Of a DNA stretch of 55,492 bases, positions 1 to 9,117 are shown in pieces. The translations under genes and the position numbers were made by a program. Positions within the stretch are counted from its first letter, which is position 1. Every line of letters begins with the position of its first letter. Below the pieces are notes generated by a model that was given only the letters and a program-made list of their open reading frames with translations, made no database searches and was not told where the DNA came from. This DNA comes from Spirochaetia bacterium (lineage in GTDB: Bacteria; Spirochaetota; Spirochaetia; CAKZLE01): NCBI GenBank assembly GCA_021736385.1, contig JAIPFY010000014.1:1-55492 (forward strand), written 5' to 3'.

Positions 1-144
1 CGGTTCTGATCCGAATTATTACACTGGCCGTGTCAGAGGTGCTTGTCAGGCATTCTGGGCCACCCCCGGAAGGGAAGGGAGGTACTTCTGATCCTTCATG
101 GGGTTCCTTCTCTCATAGGCTCTGCCCCTTTATGTTTTCACTCC

Positions 145-173
145 TTGCGCTATGGAAAAACTCATCCTATAAT
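145..173 (+). promoter_or_regulatory. Sigma-70-type promoter of the GGDEF-EAL gene
   Basis: TTGCGC (145-150) is separated by exactly 17 bases from a perfect TATAAT (168-173). Transcription would start near 180 and give a leader of about 90 nt before the gene at 269. A second TATAAT lies at 243-248 but has no clear -35 box. The rest of 1-268 holds nothing I recognise. Confidence 0.6.
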
Positions 174-268
174 GCTACAATTCTAAGTAAGACCTGATTG
201 TGTGCTTTGCACCATGATGCGTACCTGCAGCAGAACAAAACGTATAATAAAAAAAGTGGTGATGATGT

Positions 269-2149
269 ATGACAGGATTCTTTATCAGTACAGGGCAGCT
301 GTCTCTGCTTCTCTTTGCCTGTGTCGTAACAGCGATGACAGCATGGTACTGCGCCCGTAAGCGGTATCTGAAAAGATATGATCAGGTCATCAGGGAGAAC
401 GAGCATAACCTGGCGGTCTCCCTTGCTGCTGAGCGGCAGCTCTACACCAGCCTGCTTGAGCATACGACCGATGGTGTGGTGCTCATGGATATGGACTATA
501 CCATCAGGGAAGTCAACAGCAGCTTTCTGAAGATGTTCGAGTTCGCAGAGGGGGAGCTCAACGGGAAGCCGTTGTATCAGTACATCCTCTCTGACGTCTC
601 CTGCCCGAACTACACTACCCATGAAGCCTTGATCAAATCAGATAACGACTCCTATGAGACCATCCGTATCAAGCAGAACGGAGACCCGGTCATCGTGAAA
701 GTAGTGACCTTCACCGTCTCGATGCCCACGCTCGAAGGCGAGAAGCATGTGATCTGCTCACAGTATACCGATGTCACGGAGATGGTGCAGAAAGAACAGA
801 AGATCTCTGAGCTTGCCTACTATGACTCACTGACAGGCCTGCCGAACAGGTATCTGCTCAAATCGAAAGCAGCGGAGATCCAGATGGACGGACGTGATAC
901 CCAGTTCTCCTTCGTCTTCATGGACCTCAACGGGTTCAAGCATATAAACGACACCCTGGGACATGAATATGGAGATGCCCTGCTGATCGCCTTCAGCAAG
1001 CGTGTGAGGGGGAACATCAAGAGACATGACTTCCTTGCCAGGATCGGAGGGGATGAGTTCGTCCTGCTGCTGCCGAACACCCCGAGGAAGATGGCCTACC
1101 GTGTGGTCGAACGTATCCACCAGGTCCTAGAGAACCCGTTCATGATCAACGGGCAGCGCCTGTTCATTGGTGCCGCAGCAGGGATCACCGGGTATCCTGA
1201 AGACAGCCATTCGGTGAAGGAACTGCAGCGCTTCGCCGACATAGCCATGTACACGGCGAAGAAACAGCACGTCCCCTATCGGTACTACAGCAAAGAGATG
1301 AGCAAGCAGTATAATGAGCGGCTGCAGCTCGAGCAGAGCCTCTCTGCGGCCCTCAAGCGGCCTCATGAGATCCTGCTGCACTATCTGCCGGTCATCGATC
1401 TGGAAGACTTCTCCGTGCTCTCCTTCGAAGCGCTGTGCAGATGGGACCACCCGGAACAGGGCCTGATCTCCTCTGCGAAGTTCATCCAGATCGCCGAAGA
1501 CTCACAACTGATCTACGACCTGGGTACTCTGGTGCTGAAGAAAGCCTTCAAACAGGCATACCGGTGGAAACAGGCAGGCTATGATTTCACCGTGACGGTG
1601 AACCTCTCAGCCAAGGAGCTGGTACTGCCGGGTACCATAGGCAAGCTGCGCCGGCTGCTCAAGCAGTATCCCGGGGTGGAGCACCAGGTGGAACTGGAGA
1701 TCACCGAAGCGGTATCCATGCTCAATCTGGAAAAAGGCAAGGAGTCGGTACGGCAGCTCAAAGACCTCGGGTTCAGCATCATCCTGGATGACTTCGGTTC
1801 AGGCTACTCCTCTCTGACCTTCCTGAGGGAACTCGAAGTCGATCGTCTCAAAATCGACAAACACCTCATCGAGGATGCCCGGTACTCCAATGCCACAGGC
1901 CTGATCCTCAAAGGGCTGCATCACCTTGCCTCGATCATGGATGTGGATATCATAGCAGAAGGGGTCTCGACCATAGAACAGCGGCAGCTGCTTGAATCGA
2001 TCGGCTTTCGCTACCTGCAGGGGTTCCTCTTCAGTGAGCCGGTACCGGCGCAGGAGATCGATCAGGTCCTTGCCCGATTGGCACAAAGTAAACATTTTCT
2101 CCAGCATTCTCAGCGAAATGAGTCAAAACTACACAAGGTCAAGGCCTGA
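269..2149 (+). CDS. PAS-GGDEF-EAL cyclic-di-GMP signalling protein
   Basis: A 626-residue membrane-anchored protein predicted to make and/or break cyclic di-GMP. One transmembrane helix (about residues 8-27) is followed by a PAS sensor domain (about 55-172), a GGDEF domain with an intact RIGGDEF site (GGDEF at 260-264) and an EAL domain starting with FEALCRW (EAL at 387-389). The EAL domain keeps the metal-binding and catalytic residues of active phosphodiesterases: Asn in VNLSAKEL, Glu in LEITEA, the Asp pair in DDFGSGYS, Lys in LKIDK, Glu in AEGVS and the final QG. Both activities may therefore be functional; which one dominates cannot be read from sequence. The ATG at 269 follows a GGTGATG ribosome-binding sequence. 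The gene stands alone, with a promoter upstream and a terminator downstream. Confidence 0.93.
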   Translation: MTGFFISTGQLSLLLFACVVTAMTAWYCARKRYLKRYDQVIRENEHNLAVSLAAERQLYTSLLEHTTDGVVLMDMDYTIREVNSSFLKMFEFAEGELNGKPLYQYILSDVSCPNYTTHEALIKSDNDSYETIRIKQNGDPVIVKVVTFTVSMPTLEGEKHVICSQYTDVTEMVQKEQKISELAYYDSLTGLPNRYLLKSKAAEIQMDGRDTQFSFVFMDLNGFKHINDTLGHEYGDALLIAFSKRVRGNIKRHDFLARIGGDEFVLLLPNTPRKMAYRVVERIHQVLENPFMINGQRLFIGAAAGITGYPEDSHSVKELQRFADIAMYTAKKQHVPYRYYSKEMSKQYNERLQLEQSLSAALKRPHEILLHYLPVIDLEDFSVLSFEALCRWDHPEQGLISSAKFIQIAEDSQLIYDLGTLVLKKAFKQAYRWKQAGYDFTVTVNLSAKELVLPGTIGKLRRLLKQYPGVEHQVELEITEAVSMLNLEKGKESVRQLKDLGFSIILDDFGSGYSSLTFLRELEVDRLKIDKHLIEDARYSNATGLILKGLHHLASIMDVDIIAEGVSTIEQRQLLESIGFRYLQGFLFSEPVPAQEIDQVLARLAQSKHFLQHSQRNESKLHKVKA

Positions 2150-2157
2150 AAATCGAA

Positions 2158-2207
2158 CTGGGTCAAAAAGAAACAACAAGTCTTTTTGACCCAGCAAGCT
2201 TGTTTTT
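2158..2207 (+). terminator. Rho-independent terminator after the GGDEF-EAL gene
   Basis: A perfect 14-bp inverted repeat, CTGGGTCAAAAAGA (2158-2171) and its complement (2181-2194), with a 9-nt loop. CAAGCTTG and a run of six T (2202-2207) follow. It begins 8 bp after the stop codon. Confidence 0.8.
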
Positions 2208-2283
2208 TCTGCTACAGTCTTGAAGATTATTAATTATATATGTAGAAACAATATAAAAGAAAATAACACATTTCTTGAAAAGT

Positions 2284-2299
2284 TGGCACACCTTATGCT
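2284..2299 (+). promoter_or_regulatory. Sigma-54-like (-24/-12) promoter of hsp20
   Basis: TGGCAC (2284-2289) and TGCT (2296-2299) place the invariant GG (2285-2286) and GC (2297-2298) exactly 12 bp apart, as in the sigma-54 consensus TGGCAC-N5-TTGCW. Only the first T of TTGC is missing. The start point would be near 2310, about 32 nt before the hsp20 ATG. A weaker sigma-70 alternative (TTGAAG at 2220, N17, TAGAAA at 2243) lies upstream. No enhancer-binding site was recognised. Confidence 0.5.
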
Positions 2300-2342
2300 T
2301 ATATGTAAGTGAAACAACAAACAATAAACACGGAGGTGTGAT

Positions 2343-2780
2343 ATGAAATACGTAGTGACAAGAAAACCAAACGGATTGAACTACATGGATGAGTTCGACA
2401 GATTCTTCGGGAACTTCTGGGATCTCCCATCGAAAGGCATCAATGCCGCACGAGTGCCGTCAGTAGACGTCAGAGAGAATGATGATGCCTATGTGCTCGA
2501 AGCAGAACTGCCGGGATTCGGTGAAGGGGATGTAGAAGTCAATGTGGAGAAGCACATCCTGCACATCTCTTCGAAGAAGGAAGAGACCAAAGAGGAAGAG
2601 AAGGGTGAGTACCTGATGAAAGAGCGATCTGTGAGCTCCTTCCAGAGAAGCTTCGCACTGCCGGAGCAGGTGGATGAAGAGCAGATCACAGGTGAGTTCA
2701 AGAACGGAGTCCTGACTCTGACCATCCCGAAGACCCCAGTAGAGAAACCCAAGAAGATCGCCATCAAGCTCGCTTCATAG
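2343..2780 (+). CDS. Small heat-shock protein, Hsp20/alpha-crystallin family
   Basis: A 145-residue ATP-independent holdase chaperone that binds unfolding proteins and passes them to DnaK and ClpB, both also encoded in this window. A short N-terminal arm contains FDRFFGNFWDLP. The alpha-crystallin core starts at about residue 40 (PSVDVRENDDAYVLEAELPG) and ends with GVLTLTIPK near 130. The C-terminal tail carries an IAI motif, the I-x-I signature that docks subunits in the oligomer. GGAGGTG lies just before the ATG. It is monocistronic between a terminator and a bidirectional terminator, and its promoter looks sigma-54 dependent. Confidence 0.95.
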   Translation: MKYVVTRKPNGLNYMDEFDRFFGNFWDLPSKGINAARVPSVDVRENDDAYVLEAELPGFGEGDVEVNVEKHILHISSKKEETKEEEKGEYLMKERSVSSFQRSFALPEQVDEEQITGEFKNGVLTLTIPKTPVEKPKKIAIKLAS

Positions 2781-2800
2781 ATACAGTTCGATCCAGAGAG

Positions 2801-2831
2801 AGAAGAAGCCGGTAGCATACCGGCTTCTTCT
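2801..2831. terminator. Bidirectional terminator between hsp20 and the lipoprotein gene
   Basis: AGAAGAAGCCGGTA and its perfect complement flank a 3-nt loop (GCA). The A/G-rich and C/T-rich ends give partial U-tracts in either direction. It sits between two convergent genes, 20 bp after hsp20 and 14 bp from the lipoprotein stop codon. Confidence 0.75.
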
Positions 2832-2845
2832 GCGTTCAGGGACCG

Positions 2846-3580
2846 CTACCAGGTCACTGAATAATCGACCGGCTCTGCTAGAAGCAGAAAGTCTATGATC
2901 GGGATCCTGAACTCCACCTGTCTGGCAGAGAGCTTCGTACCGTTCTTCACCGAGACGACAGGCGTCTCAGTATTGATGATCAATGATATGTAGGAACGCT
3001 CTATGGCCCCGGGTCCCTCCTCTCCAAGCAGATAGCTGATCATATCGAGGTAGTCTGCTTCAGAGACCCCGATATTCTCCTCAGGACCGAAGATCGAGAA
3101 CGAAGGGTCCTTCAACAGGGGGATCAGCTCGGTGAGCTCGCCGTAGTTGTCGATATCGAGATAGAGACGCAGGGTATGCAGGTCCCCTCGTGTGGAGAAG
3201 TCGAACAGTGACTCGAGCTTCAGCTCATCGTTGACATCGTTGAAGAAGGCCTCGGCATTCCCGAACTGGAAGGTCCCTGTATAGCGGTTCTTCTCCAGCT
3301 CGAAGAGCTCAGCACGGGAGGCATAGGGAGATTCGTTGATCGAATCCTGCAGCTCCTTCATGTTGATATCGGTGACATCAGACTCCTCTTCCGGGAGGAA
3401 GACGGTGAAGTCCTCCACTACGGCATTGAAGAACTCTTCGACGGTGACATCAAAATAGACCGAACCGGAGGAATCGATATCGATGAAGATCTCCTGCTCG
3501 ATGGTGCAGGAAGAGAGTGCAATCGATCCGAGAAGCAGCAGCATCACATATCTGAGGGTATGTGCAGGTTTTCTTATCAT
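2846..3580 (-). CDS. Predicted lipoprotein of unknown function
   Basis: A 244-residue protein with a type II signal peptide: a basic N-terminus, the hydrophobic segment YVMLLLLGSIAL and a lipobox ending LSSC with the acylated Cys at residue 25. The mature part is soluble and acidic (IDIDSSGSVYFDVTV near the start) and has no further membrane helix. It is expected to be anchored to the inner or outer membrane. I do not recognise a domain. The start is supported by AAGGAATAGG upstream of the ATG. It diverges from the RND/MMPL exporter at 3806, so a functional link is possible but only inferred from position. Confidence 0.8.
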   Translation of the reverse strand: MIRKPAHTLRYVMLLLLGSIALSSCTIEQEIFIDIDSSGSVYFDVTVEEFFNAVVEDFTVFLPEEESDVTDINMKELQDSINESPYASRAELFELEKNRYTGTFQFGNAEAFFNDVNDELKLESLFDFSTRGDLHTLRLYLDIDNYGELTELIPLLKDPSFSIFGPEENIGVSEADYLDMISYLLGEEGPGAIERSYISLIINTETPVVSVKNGTKLSARQVEFRIPIIDFLLLAEPVDYSVTW

Positions 3581-3729
3581 GAATCCTATTCCTTTACAGG
3601 TCTGTGTTGAAAGATCGAATACCGGAAGGCAGGTGTGGGAAGTACGGGCCGATCCAAGTATGTATCTCTACTATACAGAATCTCAGAACTTTTTCAAAGT
3701 TACATTTTCTCTTTTCAGGTGTTTATCAC

Positions 3730-3780
3730 TTGAGTAATTAACTCAAACTATGCAGTATTGGTGACGGTACGTGCTATAAC
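3730..3780 (+). promoter_or_regulatory. Operator-like inverted repeat and extended -10 promoter of the RND exporter
   Basis: TTGAGT (3730-3735) and ACTCAA (3741-3746) form an inverted repeat around AATTA. An extended -10 element, TGCTATAAC (3772-3780), lies downstream and would start transcription near 3787, about 19 nt before the chosen start codon. The repeat centre is about 49 bp upstream of that start point, a usual position for a regulator site in a divergent intergenic region. Confidence 0.4.
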
Positions 3781-3805
3781 TATTAACATATATGGGACAT
3801 TTTTG

Positions 3806-6181
3806 ATGAAACGTAAGAACATCTTCTATACGATCGTACGGTTCTCCCAGAGACATTCAAGGATCGTGATCGGTCTCACGATCCTGATCACGATCGGTTT
3901 TGCCTTCTCTGCAGCGACGATACAGCTCAATGCCGATTACTCTTCTCTGCTTCCTCCCGATGATGAGAGCAACCTGATGTACCAGGAGCTCGGGGATGGG
4001 GAAGATGTCAGAGATAACCTGATCATTACCTTTCAGGCTGAGGAGATCTTCACTCCTGAGGTGCTTTCTGCACTGGAGCAGGTCGTGGAGAAGATAGAAG
4101 CGTTCGATAACATCGGGGTGGGAACACACCCGTTCTCTCTGGTGACCGCAGTGAAGAAGGGTACCCGCCTGGTGATCGTCCCTGCCAATCCCCATACCGG
4201 GGATGAGCCATGGAGTGAGGAAGAGGCCTCCCTGTTCAAAGCACGCATACTCGCAGACCGGGTAGCGCGGAACCTCGTAGTCTCCGAGGACGGCCAGATG
4301 ATCCTGCTCTACTTCCCTGTCACCGTAGATGCATCAACGAGTGCGGATCAGTTCGCAGCGATCGAACAGATCATCGAACCCCTGCATGTGTACGGCACCG
4401 CCGCCCTGAACGGGACGATCGCGATCAATGACCGGGTCATGTTCTTCCTTGTCCGAGACCTGTTCACCCTTCTTGGTATATCGTTCCTGGTCATCATGAT
4501 CGTCTATTACCTGAGCTTCCGGGCAAAGCGTTCGGTCTTCCTTCCTCTCACGGTCGTGGTCTTCGGAGTCATCTGGTGTCTCGGGATCATCTCGCTGCTC
4601 GGCTATGACCTGACGATCTTCAACATCATAACCCCTCCTCTGGTCCTTACCCTCGGGAGTTCCTACAGCATCCACCTGCTCAACGAGTACTACAGGAGCA
4701 GCAAGACGATCAGAAGAGTGAACGATAAGACCTGGCTTGCCGGGGCTGTCTCCCACATCAACAAGACTATCATCCTTGCCTGTCTGACCTCGGTCGCCGG
4801 CTTTCTCAGCCTGCTGGTCACGCAGATCGAGCAGTTCCGTGAGTTCGGTATATCGACAGCGATCGGTATCTCCGTCTGTGCCGTGCTCACACTCTTCTAC
4901 CTCCCTGCAGCACTGCACCGCCTCTCGAATCCCAAGGAGTCTCAGAAGAAGCACGTGAGAGAGGGCAAGCTCACTGAGATCGTCATCAACATCGCGGATG
5001 TGGTCGTCGCCCACTGGTACTATATCCTGGGACTGTTCGGCCTGCTGATCATCGGCTTTGCCTTCGCCTATCCGCTGGTCGAGTTCGAGACCAACTATAC
5101 CAAGTATTTCGCCGAAGATGATCCGCTGGTGGTGAGTTCGAACCGCTATACCGAACGTATCGGGGGAGTGGATCAGATCTTTGTCACCCTGCAGGCTCCT
5201 GAAGGGGAGAGCGGGTACTTCCTGCGCCCTGAGATCCTCAGGGCCGTCGATGAGTTCGAGATGAATACGATCGAACTGACCGATGATATCACCCATGATC
5301 TCTCCTTTGCCAGCTACGTCAAGTTCCTTGATGGGGTCATGGACGGGAAGGAGGACATCCCTGATTCTCCCGGCCTGATCATGCTGCTCTCGCGGTATCT
5401 CGGACTCATCTCCAAGATGGATACCAACAACAAAGAACTGCGGATGCTGATCAACGAGGACCATACCGAGCTGACGATCACCTTCCGATACCGTGATACG
5501 GCCAATATGGCGACGACCGGACTGGAGAATACACAGAATGTCCTTGCTGCGATCGATCACAGCAGTGAGCTGCTGCCCTCTGATGTCCAGATGATCACCT
5601 GGGGCAACGGTGAACGCTATCTGGCCCTCAGCGAGATGATCCAGAGTGATCAGCGCAGATCGACCACCGCATCGGTCCTGGTGGTCTTTCTCATCACCGC
5701 TGTGACCTTCGGTTCGATCGGGTTCGGCCTGTTCTCGATCATCCCGATCGCGGTGGGGATCATGGCAAACTACATATTCATGGTCCTGTTCAACATTCCC
5801 TTCGATATGATCACCATGGGATTCTCCAGTGTCACCGTCGGGGTCGGTATCGATGATGCGATCCATTTCATCCTCAGGTACAGGGAGATCGCACGGGAGT
5901 CGGATCAGAGCCTCAAAGAGACGATCCACCAGACCATCGTGCAGACCGGTCGTCCGATCATGCTCACTTCCATCTCCATCATCTCAGGACTGATGGTCCT
6001 CTCCTTCGCCAGCTTCATGCCGGTGCGGTTCTTCGGGATCCTCATCTCCATCGCCCTGTTCAATACCCTGCTGGCAACACTGTTCATCCTCCCTGCCCTG
6101 ATGTACGGCGGACTGAAGTATACCGGATTGCTGAAGCAGCGACTGCATCCTGACCGGATCATGAACAAGCGCCTTCCCTAG
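3806..6181 (+). CDS. RND superfamily (MMPL/HAE3-type) exporter
   Basis: A 791-residue inner-membrane protein built as two similar halves. Each half has one helix, a large extracytoplasmic loop and a group of five helices. TM1 is IVIGLTILITIGFAF. The second half carries GVGIDDAIHF, matching the conserved acidic motif of the proton relay in MMPL/RND proteins; the matching place in the first half reads LGSSYSIHLL and lacks the acid. The family exports lipids or other hydrophobic compounds using the proton gradient; the substrate is unknown here. An open frame extends back to a TTG at 3758, but the ATG at 3806 (MKRKNIFYTIV) fits better, with the promoter just upstream. It diverges from a lipoprotein gene that might be a partner (inference). 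Confidence 0.88.
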   Translation: MKRKNIFYTIVRFSQRHSRIVIGLTILITIGFAFSAATIQLNADYSSLLPPDDESNLMYQELGDGEDVRDNLIITFQAEEIFTPEVLSALEQVVEKIEAFDNIGVGTHPFSLVTAVKKGTRLVIVPANPHTGDEPWSEEEASLFKARILADRVARNLVVSEDGQMILLYFPVTVDASTSADQFAAIEQIIEPLHVYGTAALNGTIAINDRVMFFLVRDLFTLLGISFLVIMIVYYLSFRAKRSVFLPLTVVVFGVIWCLGIISLLGYDLTIFNIITPPLVLTLGSSYSIHLLNEYYRSSKTIRRVNDKTWLAGAVSHINKTIILACLTSVAGFLSLLVTQIEQFREFGISTAIGISVCAVLTLFYLPAALHRLSNPKESQKKHVREGKLTEIVINIADVVVAHWYYILGLFGLLIIGFAFAYPLVEFETNYTKYFAEDDPLVVSSNRYTERIGGVDQIFVTLQAPEGESGYFLRPEILRAVDEFEMNTIELTDDITHDLSFASYVKFLDGVMDGKEDIPDSPGLIMLLSRYLGLISKMDTNNKELRMLINEDHTELTITFRYRDTANMATTGLENTQNVLAAIDHSSELLPSDVQMITWGNGERYLALSEMIQSDQRRSTTASVLVVFLITAVTFGSIGFGLFSIIPIAVGIMANYIFMVLFNIPFDMITMGFSSVTVGVGIDDAIHFILRYREIARESDQSLKETIHQTIVQTGRPIMLTSISIISGLMVLSFASFMPVRFFGILISIALFNTLLATLFILPALMYGGLKYTGLLKQRLHPDRIMNKRLP

Positions 6182-6552
6182 AAGCTGGGATCGGTCCGAC
6201 TCTTCCCTGCCCGTCGTCTGATCGCGCCTGGTCCGATGACGATCAGCAGAGCGCATCAGAACCTTCGTGCCTGGTAAGCTGCAGAGTCCCTGCTCCAAAG
6301 GGGCGGGCCTTTGGCCCGCAGCTCTCCGGTATCGACGGATCCGTCGTTCTCCTCATCATACATCTTCATGACAGATGATACCTCGTGTGCTGCAGCTGTG
6401 AGAATCCGCTCTGCTCACTTGCCGTCAGAGTACCTCTATGGGTATCTTATGGTATGGGAAACAGGCTACGAACACATAGACCAACCGGGATCCAGCCATC
6501 GGGTGCATCTCACCTGCGGGGGGCTCATCCCGGTATACGAAGGCGGTAAGCG
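6182..6552. other. Intergenic region before clpB
   Basis: 371 bp without a convincing gene. A GCGGGCC-TTT-GGCCCGC hairpin (6303-6319) lies mid-way and has no T-run. A weak promoter candidate for clpB is TTGCCG (6419-6424), N18, TATCTT (6443-6448). No CIRCE element (TTAGCACTC-N9-GAGTGCTAA) was seen. A short frame from a TTG at 6311 runs into clpB but looks non-coding. Confidence 0.5.
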
Positions 6553-9117
6553 ATGAGAATAGATAAGATGACAGTCAAGCTGCAGGAATCGCTGCAGGAG
6601 GCAGATTCACTGGCACGGGAGTATCATCATGGGGCTATCGGACTTGAGCACCTGCTCCATGCCCTGCTCAGTCAGCAGGACGGGATCGTCAGACCGCTGA
6701 TCTCGACGATCGGCGTGGATGTCCATGCAGTGCAGCAGCAGCTGAACGAGCGGCTGAACTCCATGGCCAGAAGCTATGGCGATACCCAGCCGCAGCTGAC
6801 GATCTCCCCGGAACTCTCTGCGTGCCTGCACGGGGCAGAGCAGGAGGCATCAGCCCTGCATGATGAGTATACCAGTACCGAACACGTGCTCCTTGCCGCG
6901 GTGAAAGGACAGGCTGCAGTAGCGACGCTGCTCCAGCGTGCCGGGATCACCACCGCGAACCTGCTGAAGGCCCTGAAGAACGTCAGGGGCTCTCAGCGGG
7001 TCACCGATCAGAATCCCGAGGCAAAGTACCAGGTGCTGGACAAGTACTGCAGAGACCTCACCAGACTGGCCAGACAGGAGAAGCTCGATCCGGTCATCGG
7101 CCGAGATGAGGAGATCAGGAGAGTCATGCAGGTGCTCTCTCGAAGGACCAAGAACAATCCGGTACTCATCGGCGAACCGGGAGTCGGTAAGACGGCCATC
7201 GCTGAAGGACTGGCACGGAGGATCGTATCGGGGGACGTCCCTGACCTGCTGAAGTCCAAACGGCTGCTCTCCCTCGATCTGGGGGCTCTGGTCGCCGGAG
7301 CGAAGTATCGGGGTGAGTTCGAAGACCGACTCAAGGCAGTGATCACCGAAGTGGAACAGGCTGACGGGCAGATCATCCTCTTCATCGATGAGCTGCACAC
7401 AGTCATCGGGGCCGGAGCTGCAGAGGGCTCGACCGATGCCTCGAACCTGCTCAAGCCTGCCCTGGCACGGGGTGAGCTCAGAGCCATCGGAGCTACCACC
7501 CTGGAAGAGTACCGCACCTATATCGAGAAGGATGCTGCCCTCGAGCGAAGGTTCCAGCCGGTCTTCACCGCAGAACCCAGCGTGGAGAGTACCATCGCGA
7601 TCCTTCGCGGACTCAAGGAGCGGTATGAGGTCCACCACGGTGTGCGTATCAAGGATGAGGCGCTCATCGCTGCGGCGACCCTCTCTGACCGGTACATCTC
7701 ATCACGATTCCTTCCCGATAAGGCCATCGACCTCGTCGATGAGGCTGCGAGCAGGATGAAGATGGAGATCGAGAGCCAACCGACCGAACTGGACAAGATC
7801 GAACGGCGGATGCTGCAGCTGAACATCGAGAAGCAGGCCCTCACCCGGGAAGTCGATGCGGCTGCTGTGGAACGAAGGAAGAAGATAGAACAGGAACTGG
7901 CAGGTCTGCAGAGCACGAGAGACGGGATGCATATGCAGTGGAAGAGTGAGAAACTGATCATTGATGAGATCCGACAGAGCAAGGCGGCGGTGGAGAGCCT
8001 GAAGGCAGAAGAGGTACAGGCGATCAGGGACGGGAATCTGACTCGAGCTGCAGAGATCAAGCATGGGGCCATCCCGGAGCTGGTCGAGCGGATCAGTACC
8101 AAGAGTCAGGAGCTCAAGGATATGCAGCATGAGCGTCCTCTGCTGCGTGAGGAGGTCTCTGAAGACGATATCGCGGCAGTCGTCTCCCAGTGGACCGGTA
8201 TCCCGGTGACCAAGATGCTCTCCTCGGAGCTGGAGAAGTACCTGAAGCTCGAGGAGATCCTCACCAGGCGGGTCGTCGGACAGAAGGAGGCCATCCGGGC
8301 TGTGGCGAACGCCATCCGAAGGAACAGGGCCGGGATCAGTGATGAGAACAGACCTCTGGGATCCTTCATGTGCATAGGACCGACGGGAGTGGGGAAGACC
8401 GAGCTCGCCAGGACCCTGGCTGACTTCCTCTTCGATGACGAGCGGGCCCTCACCCGTATCGATATGAGTGAATACATGGAGAAGCACACCGTATCACGGC
8501 TGATCGGAGCACCTCCGGGCTACGTGGGCTATGAGCAGGGAGGACAGCTCACCGAAGCGGTGAGAAGGCGTCCCTACTCGGTCATCCTCTTCGATGAGAT
8601 CGAGAAGGCCCACCCTGATGTCTTCAACATCCTGCTCCAGCTGCTCGATGACGGCAGACTGACTGACGGGCAGGGGAGGATCGTCGACTTCCGTCACGTC
8701 ATCATCATCATGACCAGCAACCTGGGCAGTGATCTGATCCTGCGCAGTGAAGATCTCGATCAGGTCCGCCCGCAGATCAAGGAGCTGATCAGCCGGACCT
8801 TCAAACCGGAGTTCCTCAACAGGATCGATGAGCAACTGCTCTTCGAACGGCTCGATCGGGATGCGATCAGGACCATCGTGAGGATCCAGATCGATCGGCT
8901 CAGGAAGCGGCTGGCACAGAGATCCCTCGAACTGCATGTGGATGAATCGCTGATCGATCAGCTCGCGCAGCAGGGGTATGATCCGCTCTACGGTGCGCGG
9001 CCGGTCAAACGTGCGATCCAGACGGTGGTGGAGAACCCGCTATCGGTCTTCCTGCTCGCACATGAACAGAAGGAGATCCATCTCGGCTATGAGGACGGGG
9101 AACTCACGATCCGATGA
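6553..9117 (+). CDS. clpB: ATP-dependent disaggregase ClpB
   Basis: An 854-residue AAA+ chaperone (E. coli ClpB has 857) that threads aggregated proteins through its hexameric pore together with DnaK-DnaJ-GrpE and small heat-shock proteins. The order is a Clp N-terminal repeat domain (about 1-145), NBD1 with Walker A GEPGVGKT (about 207-214) and Walker B LFIDELHT, the coiled-coil middle domain (about 400-525) that separates ClpB from ClpA and ClpC, then NBD2 with GPTGVGKT (about 609) and [11 protein letters not shown]. Pore loops KYRGEFE and GYVGYEQGG are present. An AGGCGG ribosome-binding site precedes the ATG. It appears monocistronic; its 3' end overlaps the convergent MobA-like gene by 14 bp. 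Confidence 0.97.
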   Translation: MRIDKMTVKLQESLQEADSLAREYHHGAIGLEHLLHALLSQQDGIVRPLISTIGVDVHAVQQQLNERLNSMARSYGDTQPQLTISPELSACLHGAEQEASALHDEYTSTEHVLLAAVKGQAAVATLLQRAGITTANLLKALKNVRGSQRVTDQNPEAKYQVLDKYCRDLTRLARQEKLDPVIGRDEEIRRVMQVLSRRTKNNPVLIGEPGVGKTAIAEGLARRIVSGDVPDLLKSKRLLSLDLGALVAGAKYRGEFEDRLKAVITEVEQADGQIILFIDELHTVIGAGAAEGSTDASNLLKPALARGELRAIGATTLEEYRTYIEKDAALERRFQPVFTAEPSVESTIAILRGLKERYEVHHGVRIKDEALIAAATLSDRYISSRFLPDKAIDLVDEAASRMKMEIESQPTELDKIERRMLQLNIEKQALTREVDAAAVERRKKIEQELAGLQSTRDGMHMQWKSEKLIIDEIRQSKAAVESLKAEEVQAIRDGNLTRAAEIKHGAIPELVERISTKSQELKDMQHERPLLREEVSEDDIAAVVSQWTGIPVTKMLSSELEKYLKLEEILTRRVVGQKEAIRAVANAIRRNRAGISDENRPLGSFMCIGPTGVGKTELARTLADFLFDDERALTRIDMSEYMEKHTVSRLIGAPPGYVGYEQGGQLTEAVRRRPYSVILFDEIEKAHPDVFNILLQLLDDGRLTDGQGRIVDFRHVIIIMTSNLGSDLILRSEDLDQVRPQIKELISRTFKPEFLNRIDEQLLFERLDRDAIRTIVRIQIDRLRKRLAQRSLELHVDESLIDQLAQQGYDPLYGARPVKRAIQTVVENPLSVFLLAHEQKEIHLGYEDGELTIR

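Noticed and set aside
4334..5929. 531-codon open frame on the minus strand
   Set aside because: It lies wholly opposite the RND exporter gene, is full of Asp, Arg and Gly as expected from the reverse of hydrophobic codons, and has no recognisable domain or ribosome-binding site.
6311..6556. 81-codon frame between the exporter and clpB
   Set aside because: TTG start without a ribosome-binding site, overlap with the clpB start, Ser-rich non-conserved product.
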